Shown here piece after piece: positions 53,988 through 63,062 of a DNA stretch of 64,000 bases. This DNA comes from Bacteroidia bacterium. GTDB lineage: Bacteria; Bacteroidota; Bacteroidia; J057. Made by a program: the position numbers and the translations under genes. The notes under the pieces are model-generated. The model was not told the origin of the DNA. It worked only from the letters and a program-made list of their open reading frames with translations, and ran no database searches. The stretch spans positions 1-64,000 of the forward strand of contig JAWPMV010000001.1 of the NCBI GenBank assembly GCA_033391075.1, read 5' to 3'. Every line of letters starts with the position of its first letter. Position 1 is the first letter of the stretch.

Positions 53988-55517
53988 ATGAAAAAATATC
54001 TCAATCTCTTTGATCTTTCTCAGAAAGTCGATTATAAAATCGAGATTCTTTCCGGCTTAACAGTCGCTTTGGCATTGATTCCTGAAGCGGTGGCTTTTGC
54101 CTTCATTGCAGGACTTTCCCCTTTGACAGGGCTATATGCTGCCTTCATGATGGGGCTGGTTACTTCGATTTTAGGAGGCCGTCCGGGAATGATCTCTGGT
54201 GCCACGGGTGCAGTAGCTGTTGTGATTGCTTCTTTGGCGCTGATGCATGGAGTAGAATATGTATTTGCTACCGTGATCCTTGCGGGTATTCTCCAAATGG
54301 CTGCAGGCTTTTTGCGTTTAGGGAAGCTGATGCGTCTGGTACCTCATCCGGTGATCTTTGGCTTTGTGAATGGATTGGCCATTATCATTTTCATGTCTCA
54401 GCTCGATCAATTTAAAGATGAGAGCGGTGCCTGGTTGAGCGGTACGCCTCTTTATATACTATTGGGATTGGTATTGTTAACGATGTTGATTATCTGGGGG
54501 CTTCCCAAGCTCAGCAAGGCAATTCCTGCTTCTTTGGTAGCAATATTATCCATTTTTGGAATCGTTGTAGCATTTGGCATCGATACAAAAACGGTGGGGG
54601 ATATGGCTTCCATCCAAGGGGGATTTCCTCCCTTTCATTTTCCGAGCGTTCCTTTTACCCTGGAAACCTTTATTCTGATAGTACCCTATGCAGGAATTAT
54701 GGCTGGGGTAGGTTTGATTGAAAGTCTGTTGACCTTGAATATCATTGACGAGATTACAGAAACGAGGGGTAGGGGAAATAAGGAGGCAGTTGCTCAGGGT
54801 GCAGCGAATATACTTTCCGGATTGTTTTCAGGTATGGGAGGTTGTGCAATGATCGGTCAAAGCCTGATCAATATCTCTTCTGGTGCCAGAGCTCGTCTTT
54901 CCGGAATTGTAGCTTCTGTGATGCTACTGGTTTTCATCATGTTTGGGGCGAATCTCATCGAGCAATTGCCGATGGCGGCATTGACAGGCCTGATGATCAT
55001 GGTTGCTATCGGAACCTTTGAGTGGGCCAGTTTGCGTACGATCAAGCGCATGCCCAAATCTGATATTTTCGTTATGATTCTGGTAACCCTGGTTACTGCA
55101 GTGCTTCACAATTTGGCGCTTGCTGTTTTGATCGGGGTGATAATTGCAGCTCTTGTATTCGCATGGGACAATGCAAAAAGGATACGTGCAAGAAAGCGTT
55201 TTGATGAAAATGGGGTAAAGTACTACGAGATCTACGGGCCCCTCTTTTTTGCCTCTGTAAGCGTTTTCAATTCTAAATTTGATGTGCTCAATGATCCCGA
55301 TGAGATCGTCATAGATTTCGAAGAAAGCCGGGTCGTGGATATGTCAGCCATCGAAGCCCTCAATAAAATCACCGAGCGTTATCACAAAGTAGGAAAGAAG
55401 GTTCATCTCAAGCATTTGAGTGCGGATTGTAGAAAGCTGCTCAAAAATGCAGAAGAGATTATAGATGTAAACGTACTGGAAGATCCGACTTATAAAATTG
55501 TCGTTGACGCGGTTTAG
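53988..55517 (+). CDS. SulP-family inorganic anion transporter with STAS domain
   Basis: The 509-residue protein has about 10-12 transmembrane segments (15-390) and a C-terminal STAS domain (about 405-505; VIDFEESRVVDMSAIEALNKI). The SulP consensus is visible in ALIPEAVAFAFIAGLSPLTGLYAAF and GGRPGMISGATGAVAVVIA. Members carry sulfate, bicarbonate, chloride or C4-dicarboxylates; bacterial types of this length are often Na+/HCO3- or sulfate transporters, and I cannot choose. It is a single gene with its own promoter region of about 260 bp. Confidence 0.92.
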   Translation: MKKYLNLFDLSQKVDYKIEILSGLTVALALIPEAVAFAFIAGLSPLTGLYAAFMMGLVTSILGGRPGMISGATGAVAVVIASLALMHGVEYVFATVILAGILQMAAGFLRLGKLMRLVPHPVIFGFVNGLAIIIFMSQLDQFKDESGAWLSGTPLYILLGLVLLTMLIIWGLPKLSKAIPASLVAILSIFGIVVAFGIDTKTVGDMASIQGGFPPFHFPSVPFTLETFILIVPYAGIMAGVGLIESLLTLNIIDEITETRGRGNKEAVAQGAANILSGLFSGMGGCAMIGQSLINISSGARARLSGIVASVMLLVFIMFGANLIEQLPMAALTGLMIMVAIGTFEWASLRTIKRMPKSDIFVMILVTLVTAVLHNLALAVLIGVIIAALVFAWDNAKRIRARKRFDENGVKYYEIYGPLFFASVSVFNSKFDVLNDPDEIVIDFEESRVVDMSAIEALNKITERYHKVGKKVHLKHLSADCRKLLKNAEEIIDVNVLEDPTYKIVVDAV

Positions 55518-55519
55518 GG

Positions 55520-55556
55520 GAATTGGGCAAGGATGAGTCTACTCCTGGCCCAATTC
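55520..55556. terminator. Hairpin between convergent SulP and esterase genes
   Basis: GAATTGGGC (55520-55528) pairs with GCCCAATTC (55548-55556), with inner AGGA/TCCT pairing. The stem includes the last codons of the esterase gene. There is no clear T-run on either strand, so termination is uncertain. Confidence 0.4.
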
Positions 55557-56747
55557 TTCCAACTTTTTCTCCAGTGCTTTATTTTCAGGATTGAGGGAAA
55601 GGGCTTTTTCGTAGGCGGAAATGGCCTTTTCTTTTTCCTCTTTCATTTCATAAGCCCTCCCTAATTTCTCATGCAAAAAAGGAGATTCCGGATGGTGCTT
55701 TAATCCCATTTCTATGATGTAAAGGGCTGCATCTGCATCCGGAAAACGATTAGGAGCAGTTCTGTAGTGGCTGATGATTTCGAATATACTCTGGGGAGGG
55801 GGCATGTCCAATCCCGTATTTTTTTTGAGTTGCTGAAAGTGGCTGCTGATCCCATCCGGATTTTGCATAAAGCCATAGTGATTGAGGTCATAGCCCTCAA
55901 AGATGAAGTTTAGGCCATGATACCAACTCAACAAGGGAATGGAAGAATGATCGGTGCCCGGCATATGATCCACTTTCCATTGAACATGATTTGGGGCATA
56001 ATTGGCCAATTGATCCTTTAGCTTAAAAATACTTTTGGCGTGTAAAGACTTAGCCGTAAATCCGCTGGTGTCAATCACGCTCATGTAAAATCTCTGGACC
56101 TTTTCGCTTTTAAAATCTTCAAGATCAGGCTGAGCTTCCGAAGGATACTTTCCACCATCCCACCAAAGACTGGGATCTATAGCCATGTAACCGTCAAAAA
56201 TTCCGGGATGCTTGAGTAACGTATAGCTGGAAGTCAGGCCTCCTAAGGAATGCCCTACGTAGACCCGATAGGGAAGGGTACGATAGTCTGATTCGATTTT
56301 GGGAAAAAGTTCATCTGTGAGAAAACGCAAGAAATTTTCGCCACCCCCACTTCTGGCAAACATCAATTTTTGAGCTTCTGTCTGAGCTTCTCTTCCATCC
56401 GGCATTTTTGTAGTAGGATTGGGGGTAAGGTCGCGATCCCGCTTTTCAGTATTTATTCCTACTACTATCACTTCCGGAATCTGAAAGTTCACGCTTTCCC
56501 TGCCTCCCATAAAATCAACCACTCCGCATAAAGGAAAGAAGGCTGATTTTCCATCCAGTACATATATGACTGGATAGGATTCCTTTCCCCAATTGGGATC
56601 ATTGTAGGAGCCAGGTAAATAAACCCAATAGGTCCTATCCTCTCCCAAAATTTCAGAGCTGAGCTGATATTGGGTCCCATAAGTCATTTCTTGGGAAAAA
56701 AGAGAGAAACTGTATAGGCTTAAAAGGATGCAGAGTAGTTTTTTCAT
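55539..56747 (-). CDS. Exported alpha/beta-hydrolase esterase (YieL/Fes-type) with C-terminal TPR
   Basis: The 402-residue protein has a signal peptide (1-19) and an esterase D-like fold: YPVIYVLDGKSAFF, the nucleophile elbow GHSLGG (Ser167) and a late His in PGTDHSSIPL. Residues 330-400 contain one or two TPR units (YIIEMGLKHHPESPF, AISAYEKALSLNPENKALE). This resembles siderophore esterases and related hydrolases. The substrate is unknown. It is convergent with the SulP gene. Confidence 0.88.
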   Translation of the reverse strand: MKKLLCILLSLYSFSLFSQEMTYGTQYQLSSEILGEDRTYWVYLPGSYNDPNWGKESYPVIYVLDGKSAFFPLCGVVDFMGGRESVNFQIPEVIVVGINTEKRDRDLTPNPTTKMPDGREAQTEAQKLMFARSGGGENFLRFLTDELFPKIESDYRTLPYRVYVGHSLGGLTSSYTLLKHPGIFDGYMAIDPSLWWDGGKYPSEAQPDLEDFKSEKVQRFYMSVIDTSGFTAKSLHAKSIFKLKDQLANYAPNHVQWKVDHMPGTDHSSIPLLSWYHGLNFIFEGYDLNHYGFMQNPDGISSHFQQLKKNTGLDMPPPQSIFEIISHYRTAPNRFPDADAALYIIEMGLKHHPESPFLHEKLGRAYEMKEEKEKAISAYEKALSLNPENKALEKKLEELGQE

Positions 56748-56782
56748 AGATAGGATTTGCTTTCAAGAGCCATAAATTACGG

Positions 56783-56819
56783 AATAAAAAATCCGGATAG
56801 AACATATCGTTCTATCCGG
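56783..56819 (-). terminator. Rho-independent terminator of the ene-reductase gene
   Basis: A perfect 11-bp stem CCGGATAGAAC (56793-56803) with GTTCTATCCGG (56809-56819) and a 5-nt loop; read on the minus strand it is followed by a T-run (complement of AATAAAAAAT). Confidence 0.92.
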
Positions 56820-56841
56820 CATATATAAATGGGGCAATCAA

Positions 56842-57930
56842 TTAGGCCGAAATGTTCTCCTCAGCAAAGGGATAATCTGTATATCCTTTTTCGCCAGGAG
56901 TGTAAAAAGTATTCATGTCAGGCTCATTGGGGGCAAGTCCTTTTTCCAGTCTATAAACCAGGTCCGGAGTTGTGAGGAAAGGTCGCCCGAATGCAATCAG
57001 GTCTCCATCCTCAGCATTCAAATCCGCTTCTGCACGCGCTCTTTCGTAGCCACCGCTCAGGATCAATGTTCCTCCAAAGGCATTTCTGATTTTACTTTTT
57101 ATAGATGCGGGAACTTCAGGAGCGCCCATAGCTGAATGGTCAACCAGGTGCACGTATACAAGATTAAGTTTGCTCAATTCTTTCGCCAGGTATTCAAAGC
57201 TGTCTTCGATTCCTTCATAAATCTCCATGCCGTTGAATACACCATAAGGAGAAAGACGGATAGCTGTTTTTTCTGCGCCGATAGCTTCTGCAATTCCTTT
57301 AGCTACTTCCAATGCAAAGCGGCTTCTATTCTCTATACTTCCTCCGTATTCATCCGTTCTTTTGTTTGTTGCGGTATTGAGGAACTGATCCACGAGGTAT
57401 CCATTTGCTCCGTGAATTTCTACGCCATCAAAGCCTGCTTCAATCGCATTTTTTGCTGCTGAAATGTAGGAGTCTCTTTCTTGCGCAATTTCCTCCAGGC
57501 TCATCGCTTTGGGCACGGGATAGGCTTTGGGGCCTTCCTGATCTGTGTACATTTCTCCTTCGAAAGCGACTGCAGAAGGAGCGAGGACTTCCGTTCCATC
57601 TTCCATATTCAGGGGATGAGAAATGCGTCCGGTATGCATGATTTGCAGGAAGATTTTACTTCCTTTTGCATGAGCTGCTTCGGTTGCCAACTTCCATCCT
57701 TCGACCTGCGCATCACTATAAATACCCGGAATGCGCGCATAGCCAAGTCCATTGGCCGAAGGAGCCGTACCTTCTGTGATCAGGAGTCCTGCTCCTGCCC
57801 TTTGACCATAATACTGTGCCATGAGCGCATTGGGGATATTGTTGATAGCGCGGGAACGAGTCATGGGAGCCATGACTACCCTGTTTTTCAACTCAAGCTT
57901 TCCGAGCGTGTATTGACTGAATAATTTCAT
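56842..57930 (-). CDS. nemA: Old Yellow Enzyme family ene-reductase (NemA-like)
   Basis: The 362-residue FMN enzyme has the family segments VVMAPMTRSRA, a GLLITEGTAPSANGLGY loop, the HGANGYLVDQFLN motif with the active-site His/Asn pair, and a conserved NRSRFALEV Arg. It reduces activated C=C bonds or nitro compounds with NAD(P)H. The neighbouring MarR-type gene and a shared operator (57979-57994) suggest induction by electrophiles, as in the E. coli nemRA logic. Gene symbol by family; orthology not tested. Confidence 0.92.
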   Translation of the reverse strand: MKLFSQYTLGKLELKNRVVMAPMTRSRAINNIPNALMAQYYGQRAGAGLLITEGTAPSANGLGYARIPGIYSDAQVEGWKLATEAAHAKGSKIFLQIMHTGRISHPLNMEDGTEVLAPSAVAFEGEMYTDQEGPKAYPVPKAMSLEEIAQERDSYISAAKNAIEAGFDGVEIHGANGYLVDQFLNTATNKRTDEYGGSIENRSRFALEVAKGIAEAIGAEKTAIRLSPYGVFNGMEIYEGIEDSFEYLAKELSKLNLVYVHLVDHSAMGAPEVPASIKSKIRNAFGGTLILSGGYERARAEADLNAEDGDLIAFGRPFLTTPDLVYRLEKGLAPNEPDMNTFYTPGEKGYTDYPFAEENISA

Positions 57931-57978
57931 TGAAATAGCTTAATTATTAATTGTTGTTGAAAGATTGTCTTAGGTTTT

Positions 57979-57994
57979 GTTTGTACATACAAAT
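57979..57994. promoter_or_regulatory. Candidate MarR-type operator upstream of the ene-reductase gene
   Basis: GTTTGTACATACAAAT; the core is the inverted repeat TTTGTA-CA-TACAAA (57980-57993). An identical 16-mer is at 58463-58478, upstream of the marR-like gene itself. It lies about 50 bp upstream of the ene-reductase start codon. Confidence 0.75.
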
Positions 57995-58010
57995 AAGTAT
58001 GCAAAAAAAT

Positions 58011-58439
58011 TTATGCGTTCAGTTTCAATTGCGCCTGATGAATAGCAGCCGTTAACTTTCTTGCCTCTTCTTTGCCCAAAATCTCCTCGTATTTCTCATA
58101 AAGATCATCCCAGGCTTTCTGAATCAGGGGAACCAATTTTTGACTTTGTTTGGTAGGAAATACTTCTGTATTTCTCCCACATTGCCTTCTTTCCAAAAAA
58201 CCTCTGTACTCCATTTTCTCAATCAAGCGGGTGATCGTCGAAGGAGTCAACTTCATCCGACAGCTGATATCCTTGGGATTGATGCCCGGACTTTCATTTA
58301 CCGTCATGAGTAAAAAGGCATAGGAAGAAGACAAAGCTGTAGGGGCAAAGGCCTCATCTGCCATTTTTGTCATGATGCGAGACAAAGCATTGGCCGAGTA
58401 ATACAGACAGGTGGGATATGAAGTATATCGTTCTTCCAT
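58011..58439 (-). CDS. MarR-family transcriptional regulator
   Basis: The 142-residue protein has the winged HTH of MarR proteins (INPKDISCRMKLTPSTITRLIEKMEYRGFLERR) and dimerising N- and C-terminal helices. It lies 80 bp upstream of the ene-reductase gene on the same strand. An identical palindromic site precedes both genes, which suggests autorepression and joint control. A Cys pair (Cys11 and Cys61) might act as redox sensor, but this is speculative. Confidence 0.9.
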   Translation of the reverse strand: MEERYTSYPTCLYYSANALSRIMTKMADEAFAPTALSSSYAFLLMTVNESPGINPKDISCRMKLTPSTITRLIEKMEYRGFLERRQCGRNTEVFPTKQSQKLVPLIQKAWDDLYEKYEEILGKEEARKLTAAIHQAQLKLNA

Positions 58440-58462
58440 GAGGTCTCAAAAATAAGACTAAT

Positions 58463-58478
58463 GTTTGTACATACAAAT
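58463..58478. promoter_or_regulatory. Candidate MarR-type operator upstream of the marR-like gene
   Basis: The same 16-mer GTTTGTACATACAAAT as at 57979-57994, with core TTTGTA-CA-TACAAA (58464-58477), 24 bp upstream of the regulator start codon. Confidence 0.75.
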
Positions 58479-58519
58479 ATAAATGAAAAAGGTTTCAAAA
58501 ATGCGGGAAAATTTTCTGG

Positions 58520-58668
58520 GACCCTTGCGCTATAAGCCCGTTTTCCTCAAGCTTAAATGGGCAGATGATCATCTGCCCCTACAGTGCATCACTTATTGAT
58601 AAATGGCCTGCGCGCACTCCTTTATTCCATGCGAATAAGGGAGTGTGGGCCTGAGGTGGTGGGTTCTC
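58520..58668. repeat. Composite intergenic repeat, copy B
   Basis: A shorter version of the element at 37369-37862: the left end (GACCCTTGCGCTATAAGCCCG, then TTTTCCTCAAG) and the right end (AAATGGCCTG-CGCGCACTCC...GGGAGTGTGGGCCTGAGG) are both present, without the CTCGAGATGAC words of copy A. GGGCAGATGATCATCTGCCC (58559-58578) is a perfect palindrome inside it. The right end reaches the formamidase stop codon. Confidence 0.75.
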
Positions 58669-59693
58669 TAAATCCCCAAAACCTCTTTGGACATATGCAT
58701 AGTCACCAACATATTGGGAACATCCACTACTTCAGCAATCTTAAGATCACCTGCTAATGAACATAGAGCATAGGCTTCATTTCGATTGAGACCATGCTCC
58801 GCCACCAGGTAATCGATCATATAGCGAACGGCTTTTTTACTGGCTTCATCTATAGTTGGAGCGAAAGCAGTTACGGCATAATAATCATCCGTTTCATATT
58901 GAGGCTCTTTTATCGATTTGCCCTTGAGGACTTCGATCTCATATACAATTCGTAATGGTGCTTCTATGGCAGTTCCGCAAACCTCACCCAGGCCTTGTGC
59001 AGCATGACCATCTCCGATAGAAAAAAGGCCTCCTTCCACAAATACAGGAAAGTAAACGGTGGTTCCTTCTACCATATTGGGATCGTCCATATTGCCTCCA
59101 TTGGCGCGAGGGGGAATTGTACTGAGCATTTCTTCTGTAGCTGGGGCTACCCCCATTACACCAGGAAATGGGGCAAGCGGAATATTTATCTTGTCATTGA
59201 AAGCGACATGTGTACTGTTTTTCTCAAACTTGTAGGTTTTGATATAGGGCTCTGTAAACTCCTCTGCCAGAAAGCCAAAACCGGGGGTGATAGCATTCCA
59301 TCCATAATCTCCTACTTCTATCTCGTGCAGGGTAACAGCTAGCACATCGCCGACTTCTGCTCCATTCACATATACAGGACCCGTAATGGGATGTATCGGC
59401 TCAAAACTCAGTTTTGCCAGGCTTTCTAAATCAGCCTCTGCCAATAATTGTTCATCACTCGCATCTTCTGTAAAAGCTTCTATAACCGCACCCGAGGAAA
59501 CCCGTAAAACAGGTTCTATGGTACTACTGAATTTATTGTGGGTTTGATCTCTGCTGAGTCTATGCTGAATCTCAGGAATCTCTTTTTCAACTTTGACATC
59601 AGCTTCCATCGCCTCTTTTTGCTGGGCTGGCTGACATGCTACTAGAAGCATCGAAAGGGAAAAAACGGATAATAGGTAGTAGATAGATTTCAT
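58668..59693 (-). CDS. Lipoprotein of the acetamidase/formamidase family
   Basis: The ATG at 59693 gives a lipoprotein signal (LLVAC) that the TTG at 59720 would bury, and 341 residues. The core has the FmdA/AmdA signatures: GPVYVNGAEVGDVLAVTL, a PPRANGGNMD segment and IGDGHAAQGLGEVCGTAIE, with the zinc-site candidates in that glycine-rich turn. Family members hydrolyse formamide or acetamide; an exported lipoprotein form suggests a different substrate. It is separated from marR by the composite repeat. Confidence 0.88.
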   Translation of the reverse strand: MKSIYYLLSVFSLSMLLVACQPAQQKEAMEADVKVEKEIPEIQHRLSRDQTHNKFSSTIEPVLRVSSGAVIEAFTEDASDEQLLAEADLESLAKLSFEPIHPITGPVYVNGAEVGDVLAVTLHEIEVGDYGWNAITPGFGFLAEEFTEPYIKTYKFEKNSTHVAFNDKINIPLAPFPGVMGVAPATEEMLSTIPPRANGGNMDDPNMVEGTTVYFPVFVEGGLFSIGDGHAAQGLGEVCGTAIEAPLRIVYEIEVLKGKSIKEPQYETDDYYAVTAFAPTIDEASKKAVRYMIDYLVAEHGLNRNEAYALCSLAGDLKIAEVVDVPNMLVTMHMSKEVLGI

Positions 59694-59777
59694 AAGTGAA
59701 ATGAGCTTTATAAAAAGCAAGATAAGAAATAATGTATTGATGCATTTTGTTTAGTTTTACACACAGAAAATAAACTT

Positions 59778-60167
59778 ATGGCCGGAGGATTTTTAAATAT
59801 ATTCAAGTTAGGATGCCCAAGATGCAGGCAAGGAAAGTTGTATAAAAACCCCAATCCTTATGCATTCAAAGAAATGGGTACCATGAACAAAAATTGCCCT
59901 GCTTGTGGGCAGGATTTTGTGATTGAACCGGGTTTTTATTTTGGAGCTACTTATGTGAGCTATGCCCTCAATTTCGCCTGGATAATTCCCCTTTTTGTTC
60001 TGATTTATGTAGTACTCGATTGGCCCTTTGAGACTTTCGTGATTACTATGTTTATCCTGCTTCCTTTGCTGATGCCCCTTATCTTGAGAGCTTCGCGTAG
60101 TGCTTTCCTGGCTATCTACGTCAAATATGATAAGGAGCTTTCACAAAAATTGCGGGCACAATCCTGA
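59778..60167 (+). CDS. DUF983 membrane protein with zinc-ribbon
   Basis: The 129-residue protein has an N-terminal CPRC...CPAC ribbon (residues about 13-45) and two transmembrane helices (about 62-80 and 83-102), the DUF983 layout. Its role is unknown. It starts the DUF983-truB-ribF run, with truB 6 bp downstream. Confidence 0.9.
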   Translation: MAGGFLNIFKLGCPRCRQGKLYKNPNPYAFKEMGTMNKNCPACGQDFVIEPGFYFGATYVSYALNFAWIIPLFVLIYVVLDWPFETFVITMFILLPLLMPLILRASRSAFLAIYVKYDKELSQKLRAQS

Positions 60168-60173
60168 TCGAAG

Positions 60174-60854
60174 ATGCTGGACTTTCAGGCAGGCCAAACC
60201 CTCCTTTTTAATAAGCCAAAGGGATGGACCTCATTTGATGTGGTCAAAAAGGTGCGTAATACCATACGGATCAAAAAGGTCGGACATGCTGGTACCCTTG
60301 ATCCCCTGGCTACGGGCCTTTTGATTCTGTGCACCGGTAAGCATACCAAGACCATCAATGAAATTCAGGGCCAGGAGAAAGAGTATATCGTTCGCATGAA
60401 ATTTGGTGCGACGACTCCTTCCTATGATGCCGAGCTACCGGAAGGAGAGATACAAGACGCCTCTCATATTTCCAGAGAGGAGGTAGCAAAGGCAATAGAA
60501 GAATCCTTTATGGGAGAAATCGTTCAAATTCCTCCTATGTATTCTGCGGTAAAGATTGATGGACAAAGGGCTTACAAGGCTGCCCGTCAGGGAAAAAGGC
60601 TAGAATTAAGACCGCGAGACGTTCACATTTATGCCTTTGGCTTGTTAGATACCGATACAGAAGCGCCTGAATTTGATGCTCGGATTGTATGTAGCAAAGG
60701 CACCTATATCCGATCTCTGGTGCATGATTTGGGTCAAAAGCTAGGAGTAGGAGCCTATATGAGAGAATTGGAACGTACGAGAATAGGTCCACATCTCCTG
60801 AAAGATGCATGGGAAATAAAGGACTTTGTGGAGCAAGTCAAGGCTTCCGATTAA
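60174..60854 (+). CDS. truB: tRNA pseudouridine(55) synthase
   Basis: The 226-residue enzyme has the nucleophilic Asp43 in HAGTLDPLATGLL, plus the KPKGWTSFDVV and GTYIRSLVHDLG motifs. It makes pseudouridine 55 in the tRNA T-loop. It is shorter than E. coli TruB (314), lacking much of the C-terminal PUA-like part, which is usual in Bacteroidota. Confidence 0.95.
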   Translation: MLDFQAGQTLLFNKPKGWTSFDVVKKVRNTIRIKKVGHAGTLDPLATGLLILCTGKHTKTINEIQGQEKEYIVRMKFGATTPSYDAELPEGEIQDASHISREEVAKAIEESFMGEIVQIPPMYSAVKIDGQRAYKAARQGKRLELRPRDVHIYAFGLLDTDTEAPEFDARIVCSKGTYIRSLVHDLGQKLGVGAYMRELERTRIGPHLLKDAWEIKDFVEQVKASD

Positions 60855-60894
60855 TGCTCAAATAACCTACCTTTGTCCTCGATTAAGACGAGCA

Positions 60895-61818
60895 ATGAAA
60901 GTATATCGTTCCCTGGAGGAATTTGAAAAAGGTGAACATACGGTAGCTACCATCGGAACCTTCGATGGACTGCACTTGGGACACAAAACCATCCTCAACA
61001 GAATTCAAACACTTGCCAAAGAAAAAGGCGGGGAGAGCTTATTGATTAGCTTTCATCCCCATCCTCGTTTGGTGATTTTTCCTGAAAATAATCCCCTTCG
61101 ACTTCTTCATACCCTGGATGAGAAGATCAGGATGCTGGAGGAAATGGGATTGGATAAACTATTGCTCATTCCTTTCACCAAAGAATTTTCCCGCACCAGT
61201 TCCAAATCCTTTATCCGAGACATTCTCTCTGCGCAGGTAGGTATTTCTCATATCGTGATTGGTTATGACCACCATTTTGGAAAAAATCGAACCGGAGGAA
61301 TCGAGGAATTGAGGCAGTATTCCCGAGCCCTCAATTATGAGGTGGAGGAAATACCAGCACAGGCAATAGACGATGCCAATATCTCCAGTACCAAGATCCG
61401 CAATGCATTGCTCGAAGGAGATGTCACAACTGCGCGTACCTATTTGGGCTATGACTATGGTTTCTCTGGAACAGTCATTCATGGAGAAAAAATGGGACGA
61501 AAGCTGGGATATCCAACTGCCAATATGGATCCCCTGGACAAATTGAAGCTAATCCCTTCTGATGGGATATATTTTGTGCGGACTTTTGTAGGGAATGAAA
61601 GCTTCTATGGGATGATGAGTATAGGAGTAAAGCCTACGGTAGGAGAATTTGATCGCTCGTATGAAGTCAATATCCTGGATTTCGATCGGGATATTTATGG
61701 AGAAGTAATTCGAGTAGAATTTTTAGAATACATCCGGGGCGAGAAGAAATTTGATTCCCTGCAAGATTTGATCAAAGGCATGCAAGAAGATGAAGCTTTT
61801 TGCCGGGCGAGGATGTAG
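60895..61818 (+). CDS. ribF: Bifunctional riboflavin kinase / FAD synthetase
   Basis: The ATG at 60895 (307 residues) is preferred to a TTG at 60826 that would overlap truB. The N-terminal FMN adenylyltransferase domain has GTFDGLHLGHKTIL and a S-T-K motif in ISSTKIRNAL; the C-terminal riboflavin kinase domain has GRKLGYPTANM and a conserved Glu in SYEVNILDF. It makes FMN and FAD. It lies 40 bp after truB, so probably in one transcript. Confidence 0.95.
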   Translation: MKVYRSLEEFEKGEHTVATIGTFDGLHLGHKTILNRIQTLAKEKGGESLLISFHPHPRLVIFPENNPLRLLHTLDEKIRMLEEMGLDKLLLIPFTKEFSRTSSKSFIRDILSAQVGISHIVIGYDHHFGKNRTGGIEELRQYSRALNYEVEEIPAQAIDDANISSTKIRNALLEGDVTTARTYLGYDYGFSGTVIHGEKMGRKLGYPTANMDPLDKLKLIPSDGIYFVRTFVGNESFYGMMSIGVKPTVGEFDRSYEVNILDFDRDIYGEVIRVEFLEYIRGEKKFDSLQDLIKGMQEDEAFCRARM

Positions 61819-61920
61819 CTTTTGTCAAAAGACTTCTTTTAAGTCAGACTGATCGCTGATAAAAATCATAATAAGCCTACTCTTACCCTCTTACCTTAGG
61901 CTATTCGTAATTGAATAGCT

Positions 61921-62391
61921 ATGAAAGTTTTGCTATCTATCCTTCTTTTCGGTTTGATTTATGTCCCAAACCTTTCTGCTGCCCAGCAGGAGCCTAAATA
62001 TATGTATGAAAACTTCCAGGAAGTTGATTACAAGCAGAATGAAAAATTACGGAAGGTTAAGAAAAAAAGCAGGATAAAAAAAAATAAGCGAGCAAGAACC
62101 TATGATCCGCAATCAGAATTTCGGCGAGCTTCCTTATTTAGCTGGCTAAGTGTGGTCGCTGCTTCTATTACAATTTTTATGGCGAGTTCAGGTGGCTTTG
62201 CTATACTTGCTTTGCTCGCTATTGGCTTTTATGTGGCGTCCTTAGGAATCTCCATAAAAGTCTTGAGGTATGTCAAAAAGCACGAGCCAAAACTTCTGCG
62301 AAAAGCTCGTTTGCGATTCATTTGGGTATTGATCGCTCCCTGGATAATCTGGTCTTTGGTGGGAACTATTTATTTGTTGAGCTGGTTTTAG
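61921..62391 (+). CDS. Small membrane protein, function unknown
   Basis: The 156-residue protein has a signal-like N-terminus (to LSAAQQ), a very basic middle (RKVKKKSRIKKNKRAR) and two or three hydrophobic segments (about 76-115 and 136-154). No family motif is recognised. It has its own promoter region after the ribF gene. Confidence 0.6.
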   Translation: MKVLLSILLFGLIYVPNLSAAQQEPKYMYENFQEVDYKQNEKLRKVKKKSRIKKNKRARTYDPQSEFRRASLFSWLSVVAASITIFMASSGGFAILALLAIGFYVASLGISIKVLRYVKKHEPKLLRKARLRFIWVLIAPWIIWSLVGTIYLLSWF

Positions 62392-62582
62392 GAAATAAAA
62401 AAGGACTGTGGGAAGATGAGGGTTTTTGCGTGGCAAGGATCTAAATTCTGACAGAACTTTCTTTTAATAGCCGGATCTTCTCATATGTTCCCTTTTTCCT
62501 AAGAAAAGTCTGTAGATTTTATAAGAATTTGTGGATTGAGAAATTTTTTACGATCCTTAAATAAAACCTCAATCACATACTT

Positions 62583-63059
62583 ATGAAAACACAATTCATT
62601 CTTCCATTAATTCTATTTTCATTTTTGTTGTTTTCCTGTAAAGGAAGCAAAAATCTCCAAAGTTCAAGTTCCAAGGTCAAGTCAGGGAAGCTTGTTAAAC
62701 CAACTCTTCAAAATTCCAATGCTTTTAAGCTTTTCGGCATTTCTGAAGATGGGACCTATGGCTATTCCGAAAAGAATCCAATAAAGGTAGGCGGAGCAAC
62801 AAATAGCGAAGGGCCTAAAAACGAGCAGAGATATCTCAATGCCCTGGCTGGTCCAAATGGAGAAGAGATTTCTTATAAACGCTTAGGTAGCTGTTGCGCC
62901 TTTAAAACTGAAAACGGTTTCATGGGCGGCGGCCTCCTGGATCGCTATGAGGTGAAATGGAAAGGAGGCAAAAAACCTGTGATTATCTTTATCAATATGT
63001 ATGACATGGATGATAAAGAATTGAAGGCCCCGAAAGGATTGACACTTAATGAACTCTAG
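62583..63059 (+). CDS. Small predicted lipoprotein
   Basis: The 158-residue protein has a lipoprotein signal (LLFSC, Cys19). The mature part contains NPIKVGGATNSEGPKNEQRYLNAL, a LGSCCAFKT segment and a PVIIFINMYD strand. Related proteins are, as I recall, often labelled 2-dehydro-3-deoxyphosphooctonate aldolase in databases, which does not fit this size or the signal, so I treat that name as an error. Function unknown. Confidence 0.7.
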   Translation: MKTQFILPLILFSFLLFSCKGSKNLQSSSSKVKSGKLVKPTLQNSNAFKLFGISEDGTYGYSEKNPIKVGGATNSEGPKNEQRYLNALAGPNGEEISYKRLGSCCAFKTENGFMGGGLLDRYEVKWKGGKKPVIIFINMYDMDDKELKAPKGLTLNEL

Positions 63060-63062
63060 ATG

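Noticed and set aside
62583..63059. Naming this gene 2-dehydro-3-deoxyphosphooctonate aldolase
   Set aside because: The product is a 158-residue lipoprotein without the TIM-barrel or active-site motifs of that enzyme.
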